A DNA stretch of 64,000 bases from Lysinibacillus parviboronicapiens (lineage in GTDB: Bacteria > Bacillota > Bacilli > Bacillales_A > Planococcaceae). Below are positions 8,166-15,825 of this stretch, piece by piece. The position numbers were made by a program, and so were the translations under genes. Numbering within the stretch: the stretch's first letter is position 1; each line of letters starts with the position of its first letter. The notes below the pieces were generated by a model. The model saw only the letters and a list, made by a program, of their open reading frames with translations, was not told where the DNA came from and made no database searches. The stretch lies in the NCBI RefSeq assembly GCF_003049575.1, contig NZ_PYWI01000009.1, positions 1 to 64,000 on the forward strand. Reading direction: 5' to 3'.

Positions 8166-9170
8166 CTATCCCCAACGAATTGTCATTGCTCCCCATACAT
8201 AACCAATGCCCGCACTGACCAATGTAACAATATCTCCCTCTTGAACACGCCCTTCCTCTACTGCAAGTTGTAGTGATAGGATTTGATCGATCTGCCCTAT
8301 ATGACCATAATTTTGTAAGTAGATAGATTGTTCTTCCTGTAACCCGAGAGCACAAAGAATATAATCATGGGCAGACTTTTTCATATGAAGCATTGCTAAG
8401 TAGTTAATATTTTCTTCATTAAGTTCACTTTTCGCTACAGATGACCGAATTACCTTCAAAAAATTGCTTAATGATTTTTGCTCAAGACGTTCCTTCATGC
8501 CGATGGGATCTAAAACGTCTAATTGATAGAGATTATTTTCTAAGTCTTCAGGTGTCAGCGGCTTCTTAGTGCCACCTACCGGCACAACTACATCCTCTGA
8601 AAAAGAACCATCTGTCATAATATCCGCCTCTAATAAATGATTCTTTTCATAGTTTTTTTGTAAAATAATTGCCCCACCACCAGCGGCTAAATTATACATA
8701 AAGCGTGTTCTTGGATTTGTATAATCTATAAAATCGACATTGCGGTAGCCGCCTGCAAGTAGAACCGTATGAATGGAGTCATCGGATTCCATTAAACTCT
8801 TAGCTAGTTTAAGTGCCATAATGGTCGTGCCACATCTTAACTGAACATCGAATGCCCAAGCATTTACTGCGCCAAGTTCCTCTTGCATTTTTATAGAAGC
8901 CGTCCATAGAGGATATTCCTTATGCTCCTCCCCCAAATACATCACAACATCAATGGATTTTGCTTCAATGTTGGCCTTTTGTAATGCTTGTTGTGCTGCC
9001 CATATGCCCATTTGAACAGTATGATCATGTTCTCCAGGAATGGGCTTTTCGTGAATGCCCATTTTTTGCCGAATAATTTCTTCGGGGATACTGGAAAGTG
9101 CCGCAATTTCAGTTGATGTCATTTTCGTTTGGGGAATATAAATCCCCGTGCTAACAATACCTACAGTCAT
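8166..9170 (-). CDS. KASIII-like 3-oxoacyl synthase (thiolase superfamily)
   Basis: This 334-residue protein is full length for the FabH/KASIII fold. The nucleophile is C113 (LRCGTT). The catalytic His is probably H262 (MLHMKKS, at the position of PHQAN in FabH). Where FabH has Asn in HGNTSAA, this protein has NYGHIGQI, so H290 replaces the Asn and the triad would be Cys-His-His. That argues against a housekeeping FabH and for a specialised condensing or acyl-transfer enzyme. Its start overlaps the livM stop by 4 nt (ATGA), tying it to the importer. OleA-like or HMG-CoA-synthase-like chemistry is possible. Confidence 0.8.
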   Translation of the reverse strand: MTVGIVSTGIYIPQTKMTSTEIAALSSIPEEIIRQKMGIHEKPIPGEHDHTVQMGIWAAQQALQKANIEAKSIDVVMYLGEEHKEYPLWTASIKMQEELGAVNAWAFDVQLRCGTTIMALKLAKSLMESDDSIHTVLLAGGYRNVDFIDYTNPRTRFMYNLAAGGGAIILQKNYEKNHLLEADIMTDGSFSEDVVVPVGGTKKPLTPEDLENNLYQLDVLDPIGMKERLEQKSLSNFLKVIRSSVAKSELNEENINYLAMLHMKKSAHDYILCALGLQEEQSIYLQNYGHIGQIDQILSLQLAVEEGRVQEGDIVTLVSAGIGYVWGAMTIRWG

Positions 9171-10180
9171 TCAAATCGCTCCTTTTTATGTGGAAGGGCT
9201 GCGGGTGACTTTTTATTCCCTTTTCGTCTTGAACGCCATTTCCAGAACAACATGCGCAAAGAACCGATGATACCTTTCGGGAAAAAGAGTACCGCTAAAA
9301 TATAAAGTATCCCAAAGAAAATAATCCAACGTTCAAATATTGGGTAGTCACGTGCCAAACCTGATAGTGCATGTTGAGCATATTCAATGACGCCCGCTCC
9401 AAGTAATGGTCCTACTAATGTGCCCACGCCCCCAATAATCGTCATTAATAATGCATCAAGGGTAATATCCATCGTCAGCACACTGGTATTGACGAAGCGC
9501 AGTGATAGGGAATATAAAGATCCGGCTAAGCTTGCCACGATCCCTGCAACCACAGAAGCAATCACCTTATAGTGCAAAGTGTTGAAACCTAATGATTTTG
9601 TTCGTTGTTCATTCTCACGAACAGCAATTAGAATCCGTCCTGTTGGCGAGTTTACAAAGCGATAAAGCGCTATAAAAATGACCGCTAAACACGCTAAAAC
9701 AAAGAAATAAAACGTGATACGTTCTTTAAAAATGTCCGGGGCTCTAAAAGTAAAACCATCATTGCCATACGTAACCGAGCGCCATTTTTCTGCAACGACT
9801 AAAAATAAGCCCGAAAAAGCTAATGTCAGCATGGCAAAAAAGTGACTTTTTAAACGTAGTGTCAGTAAACCTACGAGGAAACTTATCATCCCTGCAAAAA
9901 ACATCCCTGTCACGATGGACAACAAGAACATTGTTAGTGTTGCATCCATCTGTTTCAACATGACAGCCGTCGTATAAGCGCCGATTCCAAAAAACATCGC
10001 ATGACCAAAGGACACGATACCTGTATAACCTAGTAAAATATCGTAGCTCATTGCTAAAATACCAAAGATAAAGATTTGCGTTAATAAAATAATGAGTGTC
10101 CGTGAATCATTGACGAAAGGGAGAATGACAAGGCTAGCTAGAATCAGAAAAAAACTTATCTGTTGCAACGTTATTTTCAT
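9167..10180 (-). CDS. livM: Branched-chain-type ABC permease LivM
   Basis: This 337-residue LivM-type permease has about nine hydrophobic segments, the conserved GYTGIVSFGHAMFFGIGAY block (residues 51-69) and the VRENEQRTKSLGFN cytoplasmic loop that contacts the ATPases. The C-terminus is basic (RSRRKGNKKS). It forms the membrane channel with LivH. The operon order importer-then-enzymes implies that its solute is the substrate of the downstream enzymes, so despite the name it may not carry amino acids. It overlaps livH by 4 nt and the KASIII-like gene by 4 nt. Confidence 0.88.
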   Translation of the reverse strand: MKITLQQISFFLILASLVILPFVNDSRTLIILLTQIFIFGILAMSYDILLGYTGIVSFGHAMFFGIGAYTTAVMLKQMDATLTMFLLSIVTGMFFAGMISFLVGLLTLRLKSHFFAMLTLAFSGLFLVVAEKWRSVTYGNDGFTFRAPDIFKERITFYFFVLACLAVIFIALYRFVNSPTGRILIAVRENEQRTKSLGFNTLHYKVIASVVAGIVASLAGSLYSLSLRFVNTSVLTMDITLDALLMTIIGGVGTLVGPLLGAGVIEYAQHALSGLARDYPIFERWIIFFGILYILAVLFFPKGIIGSLRMLFWKWRSRRKGNKKSPAALPHKKERFE

Positions 10181-11049
10181 GTCGATCTCTCCTTTCTCAT
10201 CGTAAATAATCCTTGTGGACGGAAAATTAACACGATTGCCATCAATATCATGTTGACTGCAAGTGATAAAACAGGCACATAATAGGCCATAAAGCTACCA
10301 GCCAGACCAACTAAAATGGCTGCAAGTAGAGAACCTGAGAAACTCCCCATGCCCCCAATCACTACAACAATAAAGCCTAAAATAGCATATTCCATGCCCA
10401 TTTCCGCATAAATGACCCCTGAATAAGGCGCCATTAACATGCCACTCAGTGCTGCAAGTGCCGCTCCAACCATGAAGACATATAAAAATACCTGCTTTAT
10501 ATGAATCCCAAGTGCCTGTGCCATGTCTTTATCTTGTACACCCGCTCGAACAATCAGCCCAATCTTAGTACGTTTTAACATATACTGAAAAATGCCGAAA
10601 ATCACGAAACCTACTACAATGATAAATAATCGATATTTAATAATAATAACGTCGCCAATTTCCCAGCTTCCCGCTAAATAGCTTGGTGTTTTCACTGGCA
10701 CACCATTTGGTCCAAAAACGACCTTAATCATTTCTTGTAGAACGAGCATTAACCCTAAGGTAATTAAAATTTGTTGAATATGATTGCCATAGACTGGTGT
10801 AATGATTAACTTCTCTGTGATAAGCCCTAGAAGAGCACCTGTACCAATGGCCCCCAAAATGCCAATTAAAAAACTTTCCGTGTACATATACGTAAATATC
10901 CCTGCATAGGCGCCCCACACAAATAGCCCGCCATGCGCAAAGTTCAATACATCCATCAAGCCAAAAATCAACGTAAGTCCAGCTGCAAGTAAAAAGATTA
11001 ACATGCCTGTCGCCAAACCGTTAATCATCAAATTCACCATTAATTCCAA
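10177..11049 (-). CDS. livH: Branched-chain-type ABC permease LivH
   Basis: This LivH-type permease (about 290 residues) has eight or so membrane segments, the LTLIFGLMDVLNFAHGGLF motif near the N-terminus, and the RAGVQDKDMAQALGI coupling loop. The frame opens at a TTG at 11070, but GGGAGGTG lies inside that stretch and is well placed for the TTG at 11049, which is used here; an ATG at 11040 is a weaker alternative. It should pair with LivM. Confidence 0.87.
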   Translation of the reverse strand: MELMVNLMINGLATGMLIFLLAAGLTLIFGLMDVLNFAHGGLFVWGAYAGIFTYMYTESFLIGILGAIGTGALLGLITEKLIITPVYGNHIQQILITLGLMLVLQEMIKVVFGPNGVPVKTPSYLAGSWEIGDVIIIKYRLFIIVVGFVIFGIFQYMLKRTKIGLIVRAGVQDKDMAQALGIHIKQVFLYVFMVGAALAALSGMLMAPYSGVIYAEMGMEYAILGFIVVVIGGMGSFSGSLLAAILVGLAGSFMAYYVPVLSLAVNMILMAIVLIFRPQGLFTMRKERST

Positions 11050-11062
11050 GGAAACACCTCCC

Positions 11063-11773
11063 TTATCCAATTCCTAGATATTTACGTTTTAGTTCTTCAT
11101 TATGGACAAGATCTTCCATTTTGCCCGTATGCACCGTTCTGCCATCGTCAATTAACGTATACGTATCCCCTATACGGCTAGCCATGATGAAGTTTTGCTC
11201 TACAAGAACAATGGATGTTTGTTTCTTCATCTCAACGATGGCTTCCATCACTTTCTCTACAACAATTGGGGCTAATCCCTTTGATGGCTCATCAATTAAA
11301 ATCAATTTACTATCATTTATAAAGGCCCTTGCCATTGACAACATTTGCTTCTGACCACCAGAAAGATGGCCTCCAGCCTTTTTCCAAAATTTCTTTAAAT
11401 CCGGAAAAAGTTCAAGCACATAATTTTGTCGTTCTAGTGCAGACGTATCCTCTTTACGCATCGCAACTTTCATATTTTCTTCAACAGTTAAATCTGCAAA
11501 AATCCCTTGATTTTCTGGTACATAGCCAATGCCTAGTTTGGCCACTTTGTAAGTAGGATTCTTCCTTATAGATTGCGCTCGGAATTCGACCTCTCCTTTA
11601 GAGGCAGGCGTTAAGCCCATAATCGTTTTTAGGGTAGTCGTTTTACCAGCGCCATTTCGACCGAGAAGTACACTAACCTGCCCCTCGATTGCTTCAAAAT
11701 TTACCCCCTGTAAAATATGATACTGACCGATATGCGTATGGACGTCATTTAACTTCAGTAAGGTGTTCATCAT
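11063..11773 (-). CDS. livF: Branched-chain-type ABC ATP-binding protein LivF
   Basis: This 236-residue ATPase has Walker A GRNGAGKTT, signature LSGGQ, Walker B LILIDEPSKGL and the H-loop region VEQN (LivF-type Gln/Asn). It powers the LivHM importer with LivG. GGAGG lies 5 nt before the first of two ATG codons. It overlaps livG by 29 nt, which suggests coupled translation. Confidence 0.9.
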   Translation of the reverse strand: MMNTLLKLNDVHTHIGQYHILQGVNFEAIEGQVSVLLGRNGAGKTTTLKTIMGLTPASKGEVEFRAQSIRKNPTYKVAKLGIGYVPENQGIFADLTVEENMKVAMRKEDTSALERQNYVLELFPDLKKFWKKAGGHLSGGQKQMLSMARAFINDSKLILIDEPSKGLAPIVVEKVMEAIVEMKKQTSIVLVEQNFIMASRIGDTYTLIDDGRTVHTGKMEDLVHNEELKRKYLGIG

Positions 11774-12521
11774 ATAGACCTCCTAAATAAGCATTTTGTA
11801 CGGTTTCATTTTGCATGATTTCATCGGGTGTTCCATCAGCAAGGAGCTGGCCATTAAATAACACCATAATGGAGTCAGACAAATCTAAAATCATATCCAT
11901 CTTGTGTTCGATGAGTAAAATGGTTTTATCGCCATTATTTTTTATTGTTCGAATAACCTCTAAAATGGCAGGGACTTCTTCCAAAGACATGCCTGCTGTA
12001 GGTTCATCCAGTAGGAGAATTTCAGTATCTAATGCGAGTAACATGGCAATTTCTAGCTTTCTTTTTTCACCATGAGACAACATTGTTGTGAGAGCATCTC
12101 TTTTGTTGTTGAGTAAAACGAGCGTTAAAAGTTCCTCTGCTTTTTCGGTAATAGCTTGGTAACTTTTATAATGGCGAAACAATTGATAGCGTATTTTTTC
12201 TTTTGATTGCACAGCTAAACGGACATTTTCTAATACCGTCAAATTCGGAAAAACGTTGGTAATTTGAAACGACCGTCCCAGACCCATGCGCGTTCTGGCA
12301 ATTGCTGATTTTTGACAAAGTGATTGTCCTTTAAAATACACATCTCCAGCAGTCGGCTTCAACTCCCCACTGATTAAATTAAAAAAGGTGGTCTTGCCCG
12401 CACCATTTGGCCCAATTATCGATTTCAAATGTTTTTCTGGCATATTAAAATTTACATGATCGACCGCTGTATGCCCGCCGAACCGTATCGTTAGGTTTTC
12501 TGTTCTTAAAATAGGCTCCAT
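11745..12521 (-). CDS. livG: Branched-chain-type ABC ATP-binding protein LivG
   Basis: This 258-residue ATPase has Walker A GPNGAGKTT, signature LSHGEKRKLEIA (the variant typical of LivG), Walker B ILLLDEPTAGM and switch His in LLIEHKMD. It is the partner of LivF in the importer. It starts about 100 nt after the binding-protein gene; the gap holds a short imperfect hairpin (AAGAGAGACAGAATTG...CAATCTGTCTC, about 12580-12612) that could reduce read-through, as often seen after a binding-protein gene. Confidence 0.9.
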   Translation of the reverse strand: MEPILRTENLTIRFGGHTAVDHVNFNMPEKHLKSIIGPNGAGKTTFFNLISGELKPTAGDVYFKGQSLCQKSAIARTRMGLGRSFQITNVFPNLTVLENVRLAVQSKEKIRYQLFRHYKSYQAITEKAEELLTLVLLNNKRDALTTMLSHGEKRKLEIAMLLALDTEILLLDEPTAGMSLEEVPAILEVIRTIKNNGDKTILLIEHKMDMILDLSDSIMVLFNGQLLADGTPDEIMQNETVQNAYLGGLYDEHLTEVK

Positions 12522-12622
12522 TTTAAATCTCCTTTCAGTTACTTCTAGCTCTCTTCACCCACTCTTGCATGAAAATAGATGAAGAGAGACAGAATTGCTT
12601 GGACAATCTGTCTCATATTAAA

Positions 12623-13861
12623 CTAATTCATTATCGGTGGCGCTGTTTCTTCAGGGCTGAGCTCACGAATAAGCACTGGCACTGGATAATCTACACCCTC
12701 TTGTTTTTCTAAACGGATGGAATACATGGATTGGAGGGCTTGATGATCTTCTTCTCGGAATGTCATTGTGCCTTTTGGTGTTTCAAATGACATGCCCTCC
12801 ATTATCGTAATTAGTTTTTTAGCATCAGCATCACCTGCTGATTTTTTTAAGGCTTCTACGATTGAAATCGCAGCTGACATACCACCTGGTGTAAATAAAT
12901 CGGGCACTTCATTGAAGCGTTTTTGATGTTCGTCTACTAACCATTTATTCACATCATTTTGCGGTAACGTATGATAATAAACAGAGAATCCTTCCATGCC
13001 AATTAATGGATTCATAAATTGCAGTGCAATAATATCTGGTGCACCAGTAGAAATTTTAATGCCCTTGTCTTGAATCTTCAAATCGGCAATTTGGTTCCAC
13101 GGAGAGTTTGCCCCTGCCCATACAACAAATAAATAATCAGGCTTTGCATCAATTACTTTTTGTAGGTTCGATGTAAAATCAGTGGCAGCTGGATCCGCAT
13201 ATTCCTCTAAGACAATTTCTGCACCTAGCTCTTCAGCAGCAGTTTTAAATGCCGTTACACCGTCCCAACCAAACGAATAATCAGGCGCAAACGTGGCAAT
13301 TTTCACACCTTTACCAGCAATTGCAGCCGCTGCTGCATAGGCATCCTGCGAGGAATTGCGCCCCGTTCGGAAAATATACTCATTAAATTCTGAACCTGTA
13401 ATACTATCAGCTACTGCAGGCTCTACAACCATAATTTTCTCGTATTCTTCCGCTAGTGGCAGTACCGCTAACGTATCACCAGAGCTTGAAGACCCCACCA
13501 AGAAATCTACCTTATCATCTTCTAAAAGTTTGGTAGCCTTTTGTACAGCGACCTCAGGTTTTGTTTCGGTATCTTCATAAACAATCTCGATCTTCTTACC
13601 ATTTACCTCCATCGTGCCATCCGTAGCGTATTCTATGCCCAAGTCAAAGCCACGCTGTGTTTGTTTCCCATACGACTCAAGTGCACCTGTTAACGAAGCA
13701 AGTACACCGATTTTAATCGTGCCTCCTTCCTCCGTAGTCCCTGCTGTATCGTTTTCTGATGCCTTGCTATCTGCTGAATCCTCCTTCGTTCCCCCTTCAT
13801 TACAAGCTACTATTATCATTGACACCATCAATAAAAGCACAAATAACCACTGCTTCTTCAT
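12623..13861 (-). CDS. Liv-type ABC substrate-binding lipoprotein
   Basis: This 412-residue protein has a lipoprotein signal (VLLLMVSMIIVAC, cleavage before about Cys20), an Asp/Ser/Glu-rich linker and a Peripla_BP_6 fold starting IKIGVLASLTGALESYGKQ. It is anchored outside the membrane and delivers the solute to LivHM. The ligand pocket cannot be read from sequence; homologues bind amino acids, amides, urea or aromatic and aliphatic acids. It is first in the operon, behind a cre site, so the whole uptake-and-metabolism unit is probably repressed on preferred sugars. Confidence 0.88.
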   Translation of the reverse strand: MKKQWLFVLLLMVSMIIVACNEGGTKEDSADSKASENDTAGTTEEGGTIKIGVLASLTGALESYGKQTQRGFDLGIEYATDGTMEVNGKKIEIVYEDTETKPEVAVQKATKLLEDDKVDFLVGSSSSGDTLAVLPLAEEYEKIMVVEPAVADSITGSEFNEYIFRTGRNSSQDAYAAAAAIAGKGVKIATFAPDYSFGWDGVTAFKTAAEELGAEIVLEEYADPAATDFTSNLQKVIDAKPDYLFVVWAGANSPWNQIADLKIQDKGIKISTGAPDIIALQFMNPLIGMEGFSVYYHTLPQNDVNKWLVDEHQKRFNEVPDLFTPGGMSAAISIVEALKKSAGDADAKKLITIMEGMSFETPKGTMTFREEDHQALQSMYSIRLEKQEGVDYPVPVLIRELSPEETAPPIMN

Positions 13862-13890
13862 CCCAAAACCCCTTTCATAATGAGCTAAAT

Positions 13891-13904
13891 AGAAAGCGCT
13901 TTCG
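13891..13904. promoter_or_regulatory. Probable CcpA cre site upstream of the liv/acyl operon
   Basis: AGAAAGCGCTTTCG is a near-perfect palindrome matching the catabolite-responsive element pattern (TGNAANCGNTNNCA) at all core positions. It ends 30 nt upstream of the binding-protein start, where bound CcpA would block transcription initiation or early elongation. Confidence 0.72.
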
Positions 13905-13950
13905 TAGCTATGCCCTAACTATATAAAAGTACAGTTACAAATTAGTTACA

Positions 13951-13988
13951 AAAAATGAGTTGCCCGAAATTTGGGCAACTCATTTTTA
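13951..13988. terminator. Bidirectional terminator-like hairpin
   Basis: Stem AAAAATGAGTTGCCC/GGGCAACTCATTTTT with a short loop, U-tracts on both strands. It lies upstream of the liv operon and would insulate it from transcription arriving from the right. No gene ends next to it today, so it may mark a lost gene. Confidence 0.75.
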
Positions 13989-14214
13989 TGTTGCGAAAGT
14001 GTAGCGAAGCCAACGACAGCAACAAAATGGGTCTTCTGGGCGTAAGGTGTAGCAAACTGTATATCGTCAGCGGCCAAATAAAAAGGAAATATCAACCAAA
14101 AAATAAAAGTCTTAAAGGGCTTCATCGCAATAAAAAGAAAAACCTTCCTTTTTTGCGCGAGTGTTCCAATAAGAATTCGTTATAGTATATATAACAGTCA
14201 AAGGAAGTGACAAA
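13989..14214. other. Intergenic stretch ahead of the ECF sigma gene
   Basis: This is about 226 nt of mixed composition, the first half GC-richer than its surroundings. A 76-codon frame spans 13955-14185 but starts inside the terminator hairpin and has no recognisable domain, so it is not called. The sigma-gene promoter should lie near its right end (TATAGTATATATAAC at about 14178-14192), with the AAGGAAG ribosome binding site at 14201-14207. Confidence 0.4.
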
Positions 14215-14766
14215 ATGAATGACTTTATTGAGCGCCTACAACGGCAAGATGAAAGTGCACTTCAATATGTAGTAGAGCACTATCTAGGTTATGTGAAGGC
14301 AATTACATTAAAAGTTTTAGAAAAGCCCTCCGATTACATGCTGGTCGAAGAATGTGTGAATGATGTATTTCTATTAGTTTGGCAAAAAAGTAACTATTTT
14401 ATAGGAGAAGAAGCAGATTTTAAGAGATGGATTGGGATGATAGCTAAATACAAAGCGATTGATATTTATCGTAAATTGCAAAAATCTCATGCTACACTGC
14501 CTATTGAAAATGTACCTCCCCTTATAGCTACAAATAATATCGAAAAACAACTAGAAAAATCCTATGAAAAGGAATTACTTCTTCTTGAAATCATGCAACT
14601 CACACAATCAGATAGAGAATTATTCTTAATGAAATATTATTTAGATTACACAAATGGTGAAATAGCCGAGATTTTACATATTTCAAAATCTGCAGTAGAG
14701 AATCGTTTGTATAGAGGAAAGAAAAAGCTTGCTAAAAATCCAAAATTAAGGGAGAGTTTGACTTGA
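14215..14766 (+). CDS. ECF-type sigma-70 family factor
   Basis: This 183-residue sigma factor has region 2 at about residues 10-90 (VEECVNDVFLLVWQKS and FKRWIGMIAKYKAIDIYR, the -10-binding helices) and region 4 at about 115-175 (LTQSDRELFLMKYYLDYTNGEIAEILHISKSAVENRLYRGKKKL split over a helix-turn-helix). It should direct RNA polymerase to a small regulon, often including its own promoter. It overlaps the next gene by 4 nt (TTGA), and that gene encodes its likely membrane anti-sigma partner. Confidence 0.9.
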   Translation: MNDFIERLQRQDESALQYVVEHYLGYVKAITLKVLEKPSDYMLVEECVNDVFLLVWQKSNYFIGEEADFKRWIGMIAKYKAIDIYRKLQKSHATLPIENVPPLIATNNIEKQLEKSYEKELLLLEIMQLTQSDRELFLMKYYLDYTNGEIAEILHISKSAVENRLYRGKKKLAKNPKLRESLT

Positions 14767-15758
14767 AAAATGAAAAAGATTTCTTGCAAATTGACATAGA
14801 AGAAATTACGTCTATTGAGGTTACCAAGGAAGAAAAGCAAGTTGTGATTAGTCACATTTTACAAAAGCCAATAAAGGCATTTAGGCTACCTAAATGGGTT
14901 ATAGCTGCACTGTTTGCAATTGGCGTTAGCTCAGTCGGAATTTTGAGTCTATCGACAGTAGCATCAAAATTACCAATTGTTGAACATTTCCTTTCTTACT
15001 TTTCAAAAGATGAACAACTTACACGTTTTGCTGACAACTCGAGTATTGTTGCAACAACATCAGTAAGTAATGGTATTACTATGAAAGTAGAAGATGCCCT
15101 ATATGATGGGAATTTGGTTTCTCTTAGTTTTTCGTTAGAATCGAAGCAACCATTGGACAATCTACTTTTCATGGAGAATCTTCCTAAAATAGCAGGACAT
15201 GAAGATGAAAGTGATGGTGGATTCAAATTTAAAAAAGTAAATGAGGATACCTATATTGGCTTTTTAACAATAACGTTGAATAACACTGCGCCGTCTCCTT
15301 CTTCTATTGAATTAACTTGGGAGCCTGGCAGTTTCCTAGATATTAATCGAAAAACGCTTGCTTCTGGAGATTGGAATTTCTCTTTTGAACTAAATAAAAT
15401 TCAAGGAAATGAATTAACTGTAAATCAAACAATATCGTCAAAACCATATCAATTAGTCATTGATTACCTTTCCTTTACAAAATATGCAACCGTGATTTAC
15501 TTTAGCGGTGACCTTGATTTTGCCACTGAAATCGTAACCTTAGACATTACAGACAACCTCGGAAACCACTATGAGGATGCTCCAACTACAACTATGAAAG
15601 TAACAGATAAATATTCTACAGGAACTGTGGTAATAAACGATTTCAATTTTAGTGCCACGTCAATTTTCATTACACCAACGATTCATACAACGGACGTAAA
15701 ATGGGAGAAAATCGAAAAAAAACTACTAGAAACAGTCGAAATTGACTTGAATAAATAG
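14763..15758 (+). CDS. DUF4179 membrane protein, probable anti-sigma factor
   Basis: This 331-residue protein has a short cytoplasmic N-terminus (residues 1-42), one membrane segment (about 46-68, WVIAALFAIGVSSVGILSL) and a beta-rich extracellular part of about 260 residues with the DUF4179 pattern (SVSNGITMKVEDALYDGNLVSLSFS). Such proteins follow ECF sigma genes and hold the sigma at the membrane until a signal arrives. The TTG start at 14763 overlaps the sigma stop and has GGGAG upstream. Confidence 0.82.
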   Translation: MKNEKDFLQIDIEEITSIEVTKEEKQVVISHILQKPIKAFRLPKWVIAALFAIGVSSVGILSLSTVASKLPIVEHFLSYFSKDEQLTRFADNSSIVATTSVSNGITMKVEDALYDGNLVSLSFSLESKQPLDNLLFMENLPKIAGHEDESDGGFKFKKVNEDTYIGFLTITLNNTAPSPSSIELTWEPGSFLDINRKTLASGDWNFSFELNKIQGNELTVNQTISSKPYQLVIDYLSFTKYATVIYFSGDLDFATEIVTLDITDNLGNHYEDAPTTTMKVTDKYSTGTVVINDFNFSATSIFITPTIHTTDVKWEKIEKKLLETVEIDLNK

Positions 15759-15776
15759 AAATCCCAAAAGTGAAAA

Positions 15777-15812
15777 CAACACCTCAAGCACTATGGTGCT
15801 TGGGGTGTTGTA
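15777..15812. terminator. Bidirectional terminator between convergent genes
   Basis: Stem CAACACCTCAAGCA/TGCTTGGGGTGTTG with loop CTATGG, serving the rightward DUF4179 gene and the leftward BTAD regulator. Confidence 0.82.
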
Positions 15813-15825
15813 CCTTTAATTAAGG

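Noticed and set aside
5042-9170. Calling the four enzymes OleA-OleB-OleD-OleC outright
   Set aside because: Superfamilies match but the SDR is a short FabG type, the ligase is shorter than OleC and has ordinary acyl-CoA ligase motifs, and the KASIII triad is atypical; kept as a hypothesis only.
13955-14185. 76-codon open frame upstream of the ECF sigma gene
   Set aside because: Begins inside a terminator hairpin and shows no recognisable domain.
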